Assembly (NCBI RefSeq): GCF_000372645.1
Contig: NZ_APMP01000019.1
Location: 17,835-81,834 of the forward strand
Reading direction: 5' to 3'
Length of the DNA stretch: 64,000 nt
Source: Caulobacter vibrioides OR37
Lineage (GTDB): Bacteria; Pseudomonadota; Alphaproteobacteria; Caulobacterales; Caulobacteraceae
Under the pieces are notes generated by a model. That model was not told where the DNA came from and did not search any database. It saw only the letters and a list, made by a program, of their open reading frames with translations. This document shows positions 25,007 to 36,525 of the stretch, piece by piece. The position numbers and the translations under genes are program-made. The first letter of the stretch is position 1. Every line of letters starts with the position of its first letter.

Positions 25007-25656
25007 TTGTGGGACACCTTTCGCACCACCGCGTCGCCAATCATCTGCAGCGCCTGGACCAGCACCAGCATCAGCACGACGGTGACGACCATCACGTCGG
25101 TCTGGAAACGCTGATAGCCGAAACGGATAGCCAGGTCGCCCAGCCCCCCCGCCCCGACCACGCCGGCCATGGCCGTGTAGGAGACCAGGGCCACCGCCGT
25201 CACCGTGCCGGCGGCGACCAGCCCCGGCAGCGCCTCGGGCAGCAGCGCGTTCAGCACGACCTGGCGACGCTTGGCGCCCATGGCGAAGCTGGCCTCGATC
25301 ACGCCCTTGTCGACCTCGCGCAGGGCCGTCTCGACAAGGCGGGCGAAGAACGGCGCCGCGCCGACGACCAGAGGCGGAATGGCGCCGGCCACGCCCAGCG
25401 AGGTGCCGACCAGCGCCACGGTCAGCGGGATCATCACGATCAGCAGGATCACGAACGGCACCGAGCGCAGCACATTGACCAGCAACGACAGCGCGCCATT
25501 GGCCAGCCGGTTCTCCAGCATCTGTCCTCGGCCGGTCAGGAACAGGATGACGCCCAGCGGCAGGCCCAGGACGATGGTCAGGACCAGCGAACCGCCCAGC
25601 ATGGCCAGGGTGTCCAGCGTGGCCTGGCCGATCTCGCTCCAGTCGATGTGTTCCAT
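25003..25656 (-). CDS. metI: Methionine ABC transporter permease
   Basis: A 217-residue inner-membrane permease of the MetI family with five to six membrane segments. The ATPase-coupling EAA-like loop is visible at VETALREVDKGVIEASFAMGAKRRQVVLNALLPEALPG in the usual place. The start ATG at 25656 shares one base with the metN stop (TGATG), and the stop overlaps the next gene. It forms the translocation pore of MetNIQ. Confidence 0.93.
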   Translation of the reverse strand: MEHIDWSEIGQATLDTLAMLGGSLVLTIVLGLPLGVILFLTGRGQMLENRLANGALSLLVNVLRSVPFVILLIVMIPLTVALVGTSLGVAGAIPPLVVGAAPFFARLVETALREVDKGVIEASFAMGAKRRQVVLNALLPEALPGLVAAGTVTAVALVSYTAMAGVVGAGGLGDLAIRFGYQRFQTDVMVVTVVLMLVLVQALQMIGDAVVRKVSHK

Positions 25657-26654
25657 CACGCGCCCTCCCCGCTCGACAGGTCGTCGACGCGCACGCCGGC
25701 CGCCTGGAACCGCGCGATCGCCGCGCCAACGTCGCCGCCGGTCAGGGCCAGGGTCAGCTGGCCATAGGGCGTCTCGCGAAGCCGGTGGATTCGGCCGCCC
25801 AGGATCGAATAGTCGACGCCGGTGGCGCGGGCGACCTCGCCCAGCACCGGCTTGTAGGTCGCCTCGCCCTTGAAGGTCAGGCGCACCAGGCGACCGCCAA
25901 CGCCCGGCGCCGCGGCGGCCTCGCCATCGGCTTCGCGCACAAAGCGCGCGGCGGTGTCGCTGGCCGGATGCAGGAAGACCCGCTCGACCGGCCCGGTCTC
26001 GACGACGCGCCCGGCCTCCAGCACCGCGACGCGGTCGCAGACGCGGCGGACCACGTCCATCTCGTGGGTGATCAGCACGATGGTCAGGCCCAGTTCGCGG
26101 TTCAGGCCCGAGATCAGGTCCAGGATCTGCTCGGTCGTCTCGGGATCGAGCGCGCTGGTGGCCTCGTCGCACAGCAGGACCTTGGGATGGGTGGCCAGGG
26201 CGCGGGCGATGCCGACGCGCTGCTTCTGACCGCCCGACAGCTGGGCCGGATACTTGTCGGCGTGAGCCGTGAGCCCGACCCGATCCAGCAGCTCGGCCGT
26301 GCGGGCCTTGACCTCGGCGGCGGGACGACCGGCCAGCTTCAGCGGGAAGGCGACATTCTGGGCCACCGTCTTGCCCGACAACAGGTTGAAGTGCTGGAAG
26401 ATCATGCCGACCCGTCGGCGCAGGGCGCGCAGCCCTTCGACGCCCAGGGCCGCCACGTCGTCGCCGTCGACGATGACCTTGCCGCCGGTCGGCGTCTCCA
26501 GGCCGTTGATCAGGCGGATCAGGGTCGACTTGCCCGCCCCCGACGCGCCGATGACTCCGAACACCTCGCCGGCGGCGACGGAGAGAGAGACGTCGCTGAG
26601 CGCGGCGTGACCGCCGGCGGCGTAGGTTTTCGAGGCGTCCTGGAAGGTGATCAC
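25656..26654 (-). CDS. metN: Methionine ABC transporter ATP-binding protein
   Basis: A 332-residue ABC ATPase. Walker A is GASGAGKST (~residues 36-44), the signature LSGGQKQR, Walker [13 protein letters not shown] and the switch His in ITHEMD are intact. The C-terminal ~80 residues ([20 protein letters not shown] and later DLSSGEGA) form the NIL domain, which senses cytoplasmic methionine and inhibits the transporter in relatives. The GTG at 26654 is the start. It is the first gene of metN-metI-small gene-metQ. Confidence 0.93.
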   Translation of the reverse strand: MITFQDASKTYAAGGHAALSDVSLSVAAGEVFGVIGASGAGKSTLIRLINGLETPTGGKVIVDGDDVAALGVEGLRALRRRVGMIFQHFNLLSGKTVAQNVAFPLKLAGRPAAEVKARTAELLDRVGLTAHADKYPAQLSGGQKQRVGIARALATHPKVLLCDEATSALDPETTEQILDLISGLNRELGLTIVLITHEMDVVRRVCDRVAVLEAGRVVETGPVERVFLHPASDTAARFVREADGEAAAAPGVGGRLVRLTFKGEATYKPVLGEVARATGVDYSILGGRIHRLRETPYGQLTLALTGGDVGAAIARFQAAGVRVDDLSSGEGA

Positions 26655-26747
26655 GCGGCCAAGTCCAACAGGGTTTCGAGCGACCCAAGGCCGCGAGCCG
26701 CCCGATTTAGGCGCTTGGTCGACAAAGGTGAAGGGAAACCGCCTCGG

Positions 26748-28835
<2,088 letters not shown>

Positions 28836-28986
28836 ACTTGTGTCTCCCGGTCGCCGACCTTGCCATCAGCGGCGAAGGCGGGCGATCCGGCCGAACAACA
28901 CCAAGCCGACGAAACCGCGCGGCATATTGGCGCGGCGATGACCCCGGGGCGCGCTCGCTTCCCGGGGTCCCTCCACGCAGGGCGCC

Positions 28987-31443
28987 TTACTTGGCGTCGC
29001 GTTTCGGCGCGTTCTTCACGTACTTGTCCATCCACTGGGTCATTTCCCACAGCGTATGCTTGGTCGATTCCAGCGCCCGATAGCCGTGCGGCTCGTTGGG
29101 CAGAGTCACATAGCGGACCGTCGCGCCGGCGCCTTTCAGGGCGGCGTAGAAGCGCTCGCTCTGGATGGGGAAGGTGCCCTGGTTATCGTCCGCCTCGCCA
29201 TGGATCAGCAGGATCGGGTCCTTGATGTTCGGGGCGTAGGTGAACGGGCTCATCTTCGTGTAGGTGTCGGTCGCTTCCCAGTAGGTGCGCTGCTCGGCCT
29301 GGAAGCCGAAGGGCGTCAGGGTGCGGTTATAGGCACCCGAGCGGGCGATGCCGGCGCGGAAGAGCCGCGTATGGGCCAGGAGGTTGGCGGTCATGAACGC
29401 GCCGTAGCTGTGGCCGCCGACCGCGATCCGGTCGCGGTCGGCCACGCCCAGCGCCACCACCGCGTCGACCGCCGCCTGGGCGTCGGCGACCAGCTGCTCG
29501 ACATAGGTGTCGTTCGGCTCGGCGCCATTCCGCCCGATGATCGGGAACGCCGGATTGTCCAGCACCGCGTAGCCCTGGGTCAGCAGGAAAAGATGGCTGA
29601 TGCCCGCCGGTCGGGTGAAACGGTTGCCCTCGTCCACCGTCTGGCCGGCGACGGCGGCGTCGGTGAACTCGGCGGGATACGCCCACATCAACAGCGGCAG
29701 CGGGCCGTCCTTGGCCTTGTCGTAGCCGGCCGGAAGATAGAGCACGCCCGATAGCTTCACGCCGTCGGCGCGCTGATAGGTGATGGTCTGCTTGGTCACG
29801 CCCGCGAACTGCGGCGCGCGGTCCGGGAAGGCGGTCAGCGCGCGAGCCTTGGCGCCGGCGGCCAGGGCGTGGACGTAGTAGTTGGGCGGATCCTTGGCGC
29901 TCTCGCGGCGCGTGATCACGCTCTTGCCGGCCTCGTCGGCCAGGGCGATGGGCTGCTCGTAATAGGCGGCGCCCGATTGCCAGAGCCTGCTCACCTTGCC
30001 ATCGGCCAGAGCCATGCGGCCGATGAACGGGAACTCGCCCTTGGCCGAGGCGCCGTCGCCGTACACGAAGACCGCCTTGCCGTCGGGGGTGAAGTGAAGG
30101 AGGGCCTGGCCCCGCGCGTCGCGACGGACCAGGGCCTCGCCCGGATCATTGTAGCGATCCTGATAGTTGCGCTCGAGCAGCAGGCGGCCGGTTCCGGGCT
30201 TGGCGGGATCGATGGCGATGCGCTTTTCCATGCGCGTCTGCCACCAGCGACTCTGCACCAGGGCGAAGTCCGGACGGCCCCAGGTGACGCCGCGATAGCG
30301 TTGGTCCAGGTCGATCAACTTGGTCGGGCCGGCCGAGAACGGCGCGGCCAGGGTGTAGACGCTGTCATGGATGGCGACCTTCTTGCGCGGCTCGCCGCCG
30401 TCCTGGGCCTCGGCCCAGACCAGGGTCGCCGGGGCGTCGCCGCGCCAGTTGACGGACCTCGGGCCGGTCGGGACCGCATCGAAGGCCGCGGGCAGGTTGT
30501 CGCCCAGGGGACGGTCGGCCACCATTTTCACTGGCGCGCCGTCGAGGGTCGTGACCACGATCTCGGTCGGGAACAGATTGGCCGGCACAAGATAGCTGTA
30601 GGGCCGCTTGAGCCGGTTGATCAGCAGGTATTGGCCGTCGGGCGAGATCGACACGCCCGAGATGATCCCAGGCTTGCCGACGGCGCTGGTCTTGCCGTCC
30701 AGCGACACCCGCGTCAGCTGCGAGGTGAAGTAGTAGTCGAATAAGGCCTCGTCATGGGCGTTGGCGAGCAGATCCTGATAGGTGCGGATCGCCGCGGCGC
30801 GGCCCTTGGACTCCTGGATCGTGGGTCCGGTCGGCGTCGCGGCGGCGGCCGGCGGGGCGCCGCGCCCGTCGACGATGGTCTGGACCATCAGGCCCGACCC
30901 GTCCGGCAGCCAGTCGAAGCCGGCGCCGAAGGTGGCGTTGACCACGGGGTCGGTGACCTTGCGGGCCGTGGCGGTCTTCACATCGGCGACCCACAGCTCC
31001 AGGCCCGTCTTGGCGTCCATGACGAAGGCCAGCTTGCCGCCGTCCGGCGACCAGCTGGGTCCGAAGAAGCGCGCGCCGGCCGGCAGGCTCACGGGGCGCG
31101 ACTTGCCGGTGGCGACGTCCTCGAACGACAGAGCGTTCAGCCAGTTGGCGCGCGCCTCGATCGGCCCGTTGTTGCGCGGATTGATACGGTAGCCCGCCAG
31201 CCGCAGGATCGGCTCGGAGACCGCGGCGATCGAGGGCAGGTTCTCGCGGCCGAGCTGAGCCAGCACCTTGCGGTCGGGGCTTAGCGTGACGCCGGGCGTC
31301 GGGGCCGAGTCGAGGATCTGGGCGATCGGGGCTGGCGGCGTCTGATAGCCGTCGGCGGCGAACGCCAAGCTGGTCGAAAAGGCGGCGAGGGCCACCGAAG
31401 TCGCCAGCGCCAGCGCGCGACGACGGCAGGAAGACTGGAACAT
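28987..31443 (-). CDS. Exported S9 family serine peptidase (prolyl oligopeptidase/glutamyl endopeptidase-like)
   Basis: An 818-residue protein with a signal peptide (basic SCRRRALALATSVALAAFSTSLAFA). A beta-propeller of about 550 residues (GPSWSPDGGKLAFVMD, YLLINRLKRPYSY) precedes an alpha/beta hydrolase domain. The nucleophile is in AVGGHSYGAFMT, the acid in ILLIHGEADDN, and the His in LPNEPHGYRA. The NRFTRPAGISHLFLLTQGY segment resembles S9D glutamyl endopeptidases. The ATG at 31443 is preferred over a longer start at 31500. It lies 105 nt downstream of the exported amidohydrolase gene, suggesting joint peptide degradation. Confidence 0.88.
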   Translation of the reverse strand: MFQSSCRRRALALATSVALAAFSTSLAFAADGYQTPPAPIAQILDSAPTPGVTLSPDRKVLAQLGRENLPSIAAVSEPILRLAGYRINPRNNGPIEARANWLNALSFEDVATGKSRPVSLPAGARFFGPSWSPDGGKLAFVMDAKTGLELWVADVKTATARKVTDPVVNATFGAGFDWLPDGSGLMVQTIVDGRGAPPAAAATPTGPTIQESKGRAAAIRTYQDLLANAHDEALFDYYFTSQLTRVSLDGKTSAVGKPGIISGVSISPDGQYLLINRLKRPYSYLVPANLFPTEIVVTTLDGAPVKMVADRPLGDNLPAAFDAVPTGPRSVNWRGDAPATLVWAEAQDGGEPRKKVAIHDSVYTLAAPFSAGPTKLIDLDQRYRGVTWGRPDFALVQSRWWQTRMEKRIAIDPAKPGTGRLLLERNYQDRYNDPGEALVRRDARGQALLHFTPDGKAVFVYGDGASAKGEFPFIGRMALADGKVSRLWQSGAAYYEQPIALADEAGKSVITRRESAKDPPNYYVHALAAGAKARALTAFPDRAPQFAGVTKQTITYQRADGVKLSGVLYLPAGYDKAKDGPLPLLMWAYPAEFTDAAVAGQTVDEGNRFTRPAGISHLFLLTQGYAVLDNPAFPIIGRNGAEPNDTYVEQLVADAQAAVDAVVALGVADRDRIAVGGHSYGAFMTANLLAHTRLFRAGIARSGAYNRTLTPFGFQAEQRTYWEATDTYTKMSPFTYAPNIKDPILLIHGEADDNQGTFPIQSERFYAALKGAGATVRYVTLPNEPHGYRALESTKHTLWEMTQWMDKYVKNAPKRDAK

Positions 31444-31548
31444 GATACGCGAACCCCTTGCTTGCCCCACGCCGCCCTCTCGCCGGCGACGCTCAATCAT
31501 GGCGAAATTAAGCCCATCCCGTCCGCCAAGGAAACCGGAACGGTAGCC

Positions 31549-32826
31549 CTACGGCTGACGCACCACCTGGCCGCCCTTCATCACGAACACCGGGTGCTCC
31601 AGCAGGGTGACGTCGGCCAGCGGATCGCCGCCGACCGCGATGATGTCGCCATAAAGGCCGACGGCCACCTGGCCGACATCCTTGGGACGGCCCAGAGCCT
31701 CGGCGGCGGTGATGGTCGCCGACTGAATCGCTTGCAGCGGCGTGGCGCCATAGCGGACCATGACGGCGAACTGCTTGGCGTTGTCGCCGTGCGGATAGAC
31801 GCCCGCGTCGGTGCCGAAGACCATCTTGACCCCGGCCTTGAGCGCCTTCTTGAAGTTCTGGCGCTGGATCTCGCCGATGTCGCGGTCCTTGCGCAGGTTG
31901 TCCTCCAGCACGCCGTTCTTCTTGCCTTCGGCCTGGGTGTAGTCGGTGTTGTAGATATCCATCGAGAAGTAGGTCCCGTGCTGGATCGCCAGCTTGATGC
32001 CCTCGTCGTCGACGAGGCTGGCGTGCTCGATGGTGTCGATGCCAGCGCGGATGGCGTCCTTGATGCCGGCCGCCCCGTGGGCGTGGGCGGCGACGCGCAG
32101 GCCGGCCATGTGGGCTTCGTCGGCGACGGCCTTCATCTCGTCCAAGGTCAGCTGCTGCTGGCCCGGCTCGTCGCCGTGCGAGAACACCCCGCCCGTCGCG
32201 CAGATCTTGATCACCTGGGCGCCGTACTTCTTCAGCGTGCGCACGGCCTTCCGCGCCTCGTCGGGGCTGTCGATGTTGTACGGGCCCTTCTGGTCCATCG
32301 AGGGCGGGAAGAAGGTCGAGTCGCAGTGCCCGCCGGTCGCGCCGATCGCGTAGGTGGCGGTGACGATGCGCGGACCCACCACATAGCCCGCGTCGATCGC
32401 CTCGCGCAGGCCCACGTCGTCGAAGGCGTCCGAGCCGACGTTGCGGATGGTGGTGAAGCCGGCGTTCAGCGTCTTCTTGGCGTTGGCGGTCTGGACCACG
32501 CTCCAGAACCGGTCGCTGTACTGCAGGCTGTTGTAGCCGCCGATCTCGGCCAGGGCCGAGATGTGGGTGTGCATGTCGATCAGCCCTGGCAACAGCGTCG
32601 CGCCGGGCAGATCCACGACCTTCGCGCCCGCCGGAACGGCGTCGCCCTTCTTGCCGATGCTGGTGATGCGGCCATCGGTGACGATCACCAGCGGGTTGTC
32701 GACATACTTGCCGCTGGCCACGTCCAGCAGGCGCGATGCGCTGACGGCCTCGACCTGGGCGGCGCTGGCCGCCGAGCCCAGAGCCAGACCCAAAACGAGC
32801 GCGCTGGCCACGATCCCCTTACGCAT
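31549..32826 (-). CDS. Exported amidohydrolase, peptidase-like
   Basis: A 425-residue metal-dependent hydrolase of the amidohydrolase superfamily with a signal peptide (GIVASALVLGLALGSAASA). The metal-binding HxH is in LIDMHTHISAL, the later histidine ligands are in AAHAHGAAGI and IEHASLVDD, and the catalytic Asp is in VFGTDAGVYPHGDN. The branch includes the Caulobacter-type Xaa-Pro/Xaa-Arg dipeptidases once annotated as imidazolonepropionase-like. Substrate choice cannot be settled from sequence. It is followed by the S9 peptidase on the same strand, consistent with periplasmic peptide breakdown. Confidence 0.86.
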   Translation of the reverse strand: MRKGIVASALVLGLALGSAASAAQVEAVSASRLLDVASGKYVDNPLVIVTDGRITSIGKKGDAVPAGAKVVDLPGATLLPGLIDMHTHISALAEIGGYNSLQYSDRFWSVVQTANAKKTLNAGFTTIRNVGSDAFDDVGLREAIDAGYVVGPRIVTATYAIGATGGHCDSTFFPPSMDQKGPYNIDSPDEARKAVRTLKKYGAQVIKICATGGVFSHGDEPGQQQLTLDEMKAVADEAHMAGLRVAAHAHGAAGIKDAIRAGIDTIEHASLVDDEGIKLAIQHGTYFSMDIYNTDYTQAEGKKNGVLEDNLRKDRDIGEIQRQNFKKALKAGVKMVFGTDAGVYPHGDNAKQFAVMVRYGATPLQAIQSATITAAEALGRPKDVGQVAVGLYGDIIAVGGDPLADVTLLEHPVFVMKGGQVVRQP

Positions 32827-32889
32827 GGTGTTCCGTCCCCATCCTATTGAGCACGGCGACGCTATCACGCGGTCGGGGAACGTCGAGGT

Positions 32890-33180
32890 CTATTGCGGGA
32901 CCAGGCTGGAGCCGCCTTGCATCGTCTGCTGCGCGCGCTGGACGTTGCTGCGTTCGGCCTTGCGCTGCTCGGCCGTGGTGCAGACCTTCACCGGGAAGTG
33001 GCTGCCGGTCGGGGTCTCCCGATGGCAGATGATCCCATCGTCCTTCTTCTTCTCGACGGCGACGGGCTTGGGCTGGACAGCCGTCGCGTCGGTGGCCGTC
33101 GACGCCGGCGAGGCGCTTTGCGCGTGGACTGGCGCTGTCAGAATCAGGGACAGCACGGCGGCGGATGCGAACAGACGCAT
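32890..33180 (-). CDS. Small exported protein with two cysteines
   Basis: A 96-residue protein. A signal peptide (MRLFASAAVLSLILTAPVHA) precedes a Ser/Ala/Thr-rich linker. A conserved-looking core with two Cys follows (DDGIICHRETPTGSHFPVKVCTTAEQR), about 18 residues apart and suited to a disulphide. The C-terminus is Gln/Ser-rich. Similar small periplasmic proteins occur in Caulobacterales, but no function is known to me. It sits 63 nt upstream of the amidohydrolase gene on the same strand. Confidence 0.75.
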   Translation of the reverse strand: MRLFASAAVLSLILTAPVHAQSASPASTATDATAVQPKPVAVEKKKDDGIICHRETPTGSHFPVKVCTTAEQRKAERSNVQRAQQTMQGGSSLVPQ

Positions 33181-33308
33181 GACGACCTCGAGTTGGAACG
33201 GAGGCGCGATAGGGCGGACTTGGCTTTAGAGGGTCAAGTTAAGATGTCTTCACCCGCGATGAAGTCGGGCATCGAGCCGCCGCCCCGTCGCCGTCGCGCC
33301 GGGAGGGC

Positions 33309-34082
33309 TCAGGCCGGATTGAGTTGCATCCGGACGAAGCGGCGACGCTCGCGCTCCGCCTGTCCGGTCCCATCGGCGGATGAGACGTGGTTGTCGATCA
33401 GCGGATCGGGCGCGGCCAGCCGCGCCAGGGCCAGGGGCTCGCTCAGCGTGATCTGCACGCCGTCGATTTCCACGCCATAGGGAACGAGGCTGGCCAGGGC
33501 GCGTGAAAGGTTCTCGGGCGTCATGCCCAAAAGCGACGCCAGACGCCGCTTGCGACAGGGCAACCGCAGCGTCGGCCCGCCGCCCTGGCGCTGCTGCTGG
33601 GTCAGCAGGTAACTGGCCAGACGTTCCTGCGCCCCGCGCAGCCTGTGGTTCTTGAAGGTTCGGACCAGGCCGCTGAAGCAGCCGGCAAGCTCCTCCGCCA
33701 CCGCGCGCCCGAACCCCGCGTCGCGGCCCAGCGCCTGGCGGACGGCCTGACCCGGGATCGCCAGCACCGCGCTGGAACTCAGCGCCCGCGCGGTCACCAG
33801 GTTCGGCCCGCCCAGGACCGCCGACGCCAACATCAGGGTCGCGGGCGGTTGCAGCAGGGCAAGATCGGCCTCGCGTCCGTTCCACGCGCCCTCCAGCAAG
33901 ATGGCGCCCTCCAGCAGAAGGTACAGCTGGTCGTCGCTCTCGCCCTGCGCCGCCAAGAGTCCGCCGGGTTCGAGATGGGCGATGGCGGCCTCGCGGGTCA
34001 GAAGCGCGAAGGTTTCGGCCGAAGCGCCGTCCAACAGAGGCAGTCGCCGGATGCGGGGCAGATCGATTTCGGTGCGGGTCAT
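33309..34082 (-). CDS. Crp/Fnr family transcriptional regulator at the end of the cco region
   Basis: A 257-residue regulator with an N-terminal cyclic-nucleotide-binding-like jelly roll (LEPGGLLAAQGESDDQLYLLLEGAILLEG). A dimer helix and C-terminal winged helix-turn-helix (KRRLASLLGMTPENLSRALASLVPYG) follow. The N-terminal cysteines that hold the Fe-S cluster of true FNR are absent, so it is FixK- or FtrB-like. The ATG at 34082 is preferred over 34109. It would place the TTGAC-N4-GTCAA box 61 bp upstream, the same spacing as for ccoN. Likely an oxygen-linked regulator that controls itself and perhaps the oxidase operon. Confidence 0.85.
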   Translation of the reverse strand: MTRTEIDLPRIRRLPLLDGASAETFALLTREAAIAHLEPGGLLAAQGESDDQLYLLLEGAILLEGAWNGREADLALLQPPATLMLASAVLGGPNLVTARALSSSAVLAIPGQAVRQALGRDAGFGRAVAEELAGCFSGLVRTFKNHRLRGAQERLASYLLTQQQRQGGGPTLRLPCRKRRLASLLGMTPENLSRALASLVPYGVEIDGVQITLSEPLALARLAAPDPLIDNHVSSADGTGQAERERRRFVRMQLNPA

Positions 34083-34136
34083 GGGCGGCCTGCTGACGAT
34101 GACCGCCATGCTTGTGTCCGTTCGCGGGCCAAGGCC

Positions 34137-34150
34137 TTGACTCTGGTCAA
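34137..34150. promoter_or_regulatory. FixK/FNR-type box upstream of the Crp/Fnr gene
   Basis: TTGACTCTGGTCAA is a perfect inverted repeat TTGAC-N4-GTCAA of the Fnr/FixK type. It lies between ccoS and the regulator gene and fits a class II activator site if transcription starts near 34102. Confidence 0.7.
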
Positions 34151-34186
34151 TCCGATCGAAGGTTTCCGCGGGCGCCGATCGCGCTC

Positions 34187-34357
34187 TCAGCGCTCGGGAT
34201 CGGCCGGTGGCTTGTCGTCCAGATGGTCGTAAAGGATGCGGGCGGCATCGCCCTCGGGGTCGTCGTACTGGCCCGCGTTCATCGTCCAGAGAAACGCGGC
34301 CAGGCCCAGCGCGCCCAGACCGATCGAGGCCGGCGCCAGGATGAGAATGATGTTCAT
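34187..34357 (-). CDS. ccoS: cbb3-type oxidase assembly protein CcoS
   Basis: A 56-residue inner-membrane protein: MNIILILAPASIGLGALGLA forms the start of one transmembrane helix. It is followed by the family signature FLWTMNAGQYDDPEGDAARIL (W, GQYDD and EG-A-RIL residues). The ATG overlaps the ccoI stop (ATGA). CcoS is needed for cofactor (heme and copper) incorporation into CcoN. It is the last gene of the cco operon. Confidence 0.93.
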   Translation of the reverse strand: MNIILILAPASIGLGALGLAAFLWTMNAGQYDDPEGDAARILYDHLDDKPPADPER

Positions 34358-36525
34358 GCCCGTCTCCCCAGACGCGGACGCGCCGCGTTCAGCAACACCG
34401 CGATCGACGACCCCGACATGGCCAGGGCCGCGACGAACGGATTGACCAGCCCCAGCACCGCCGCCGGAATGGCGACCAGGTTGTAAAGGCCCGAGAAGCC
34501 GAAATTCTCCAGCGCGCGACGCCGAGATTCCCGCGCCGTCTCGACGGCCTCGACGACCGCGCCCAGGCCTTCTCCGGTGAAGACCAGATCGGCGGCCGTC
34601 TGCGCCGCGTCCACCGCCGCGCCGGGCGCCATGGACACATGCGCCTTGGCCAGGGCGGCGGCGTCGTTGAGCCCGTCCCCCACCATCAGCACCTTGCGGC
34701 CCTCGCTCTTGAGACGGTCGACGATCTCGGCCTTCTCGAACGGCGTCAGACCGGCGCGCCAGTCGCTGACGCCGAGCGCGCCAGCCACGTCGCCGACGGG
34801 TCCGGCCAAGTCGCCGGACAGGACTTCGACCGACATCCCGAGCCGACGCAGGCGCGCGATCGTTTCGGCGGCGTCGGCGCGAGGGCGGTCCTCGAAGACG
34901 AAGCGGATCTTCAGGTCGCCCTCGAAGCCGAACCACAGTTCGGTCTCCCGCGCGTCGCCGCCGCGGACGCCGACGAACGCCGCGCGGCCCAGGCGCGCCC
35001 GACGCCCGTCGATGACGCCCTCGACGCCCTGGCCGGCGGTCTCCACGCAGTCGACGGCCACCGGTCCCGCCCCCGCCGCCGCGCTCAAGGCGCGGGCCAG
35101 CGGATGGCGCGAGGCGCGCGCCAGCGGGGCGGCCAAGGCGACGAGTTGGTCGGGCGCGCCGATCAGGGCGGGCTTTCCCTCGGTCAGCACCCCCGTCTTG
35201 TCGAAGACCACGTGGTCGGCCTCGGCCAGGCGCTCCAGCGCCGCGCCGGACTTGACCAGCACGCCCTTGCGGAAAAGGCGGCTGCTGGCGGCGATCTGAA
35301 CGGCCGGCACGGCCAGGCCCAGGGCGCAGGGGCAGGTGACGATCAGCACGGCGGCCGCGCGCAGCAGCGCCTCGCGGACGCCCAGGCCCAGGACCCAGCC
35401 GCCGACGAAGGTCAAGGCGGCGGCCGTGTGGACGACGGGCACATAGAGCGCCGCCGCCTTGTCGGCCAGGCGCACATAGGACGAGCGAGCCTGGGCGCCG
35501 GCCTCCATCAGGCGGGCGATCGCGGCCAGGGTCGAGTCCTCGCTGCGCGCCGTGGCGGCCATCACCAGACGGCCCGACAGGTTCAGCGCGCCCGCGTGAA
35601 GACGCGCGCCCTCGGCGACCGGGACCAGGGCGGTCTCGCCGGAGATCAGGGCGTTGTCCAGTTCGGAGCGGCCGGCCTCGACCACCCCGTCGACCGGAAC
35701 GCGTTCGCCGGGCGCGACCACCAGGCGGTCGCCGACCTTGACCTCGGCCACGGGAACGCCCTGTTCGACGCCGTCGACCAGGCGCAGCGCCACCGGCGCC
35801 TGCAGCGCCAGCAGATCGCGCGCGGCCGAGCGGGCGCTGGCCCGAAGCCGGTGGTCCAGATAGCGACCGATCAGCAGCAGGAACAGCAGGGTCACCGCCG
35901 CATCGAAATAGGCGTGCTTGCCGCCCAGCATGGTCTCGGAGTAGCTGACGATCAGCGTGAGGATGACGCCGATCGAGATGGGCACATCCATGTTCGCCTT
36001 GCCGCGCTTCAGCGACGCCCAGGCCGAACGGAAGAACGGCCGGCCGGCGAACAGCGCGCACGGCGTCGCGACGATGGCGGCCATCCAGTACATCAGCGTC
36101 AGCGTCGAGGCGTTCAGCTCCTGGCCAAACAGCCCGGCCCACGCCGGCACCGTGAACATCATGACGTTGCCGGCCCCGAAGCCGGCGACCCCCAGGGCGA
36201 TCGCCAGCTCCTTGCCTTCGCGATCCTGGGCCGCGCCGGCCTCGGCCGGATCGAACAGGCAGGCGCGATAGCCCAGCCCCTCGACAGTCTCGACCACGCG
36301 CTCGGGATCGGCCTTGCCCGGCTCCAGGTCCACGGCCAGCTTGCCCGTGGTCAGGTTCAGGCGCGCGGCGCTGACGCCTGGCATGGCGCGCACCGCCTTC
36401 TCGATCTTGCCGATGCAGCCGGCGCAGCGCGCGCCGGTGACCAGCAGCTCCAGCCGGCCGCGTCCCGCGTCGTCGCGCTGGACGAAGGCCTCGAGATCGC
36501 GATGCAGCGCCAGGCCCTGGCTCAT
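34354..36525 (-). CDS. ccoI: Copper-exporting P1B-type ATPase for cbb3 oxidase assembly
   Basis: A 723-residue heavy-metal P-type ATPase (FixI/CcoI). The N-terminal metal-binding domain has GARCAGCIGKIEKAV with Cys34 and Cys37. The membrane CPC motif is in VTCPCALGLAVP. The phosphorylation site is VFDKTGVLTEGK, and the hinge motif GDGLNDAAALAKAHVSM follows. In this family it loads copper for the CuB site of CcoN. It overlaps ccoH and ccoS by four bases each, so the set is translationally coupled. Confidence 0.95.
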   Translation of the reverse strand: MSQGLALHRDLEAFVQRDDAGRGRLELLVTGARCAGCIGKIEKAVRAMPGVSAARLNLTTGKLAVDLEPGKADPERVVETVEGLGYRACLFDPAEAGAAQDREGKELAIALGVAGFGAGNVMMFTVPAWAGLFGQELNASTLTLMYWMAAIVATPCALFAGRPFFRSAWASLKRGKANMDVPISIGVILTLIVSYSETMLGGKHAYFDAAVTLLFLLLIGRYLDHRLRASARSAARDLLALQAPVALRLVDGVEQGVPVAEVKVGDRLVVAPGERVPVDGVVEAGRSELDNALISGETALVPVAEGARLHAGALNLSGRLVMAATARSEDSTLAAIARLMEAGAQARSSYVRLADKAAALYVPVVHTAAALTFVGGWVLGLGVREALLRAAAVLIVTCPCALGLAVPAVQIAASSRLFRKGVLVKSGAALERLAEADHVVFDKTGVLTEGKPALIGAPDQLVALAAPLARASRHPLARALSAAAGAGPVAVDCVETAGQGVEGVIDGRRARLGRAAFVGVRGGDARETELWFGFEGDLKIRFVFEDRPRADAAETIARLRRLGMSVEVLSGDLAGPVGDVAGALGVSDWRAGLTPFEKAEIVDRLKSEGRKVLMVGDGLNDAAALAKAHVSMAPGAAVDAAQTAADLVFTGEGLGAVVEAVETARESRRRALENFGFSGLYNLVAIPAAVLGLVNPFVAALAMSGSSIAVLLNAARPRLGRRA

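Noticed and set aside
26655..26747. S-adenosylmethionine riboswitch sought upstream of metN
   Set aside because: The leader is short and I could not fit the conserved core of a known SAM riboswitch class.
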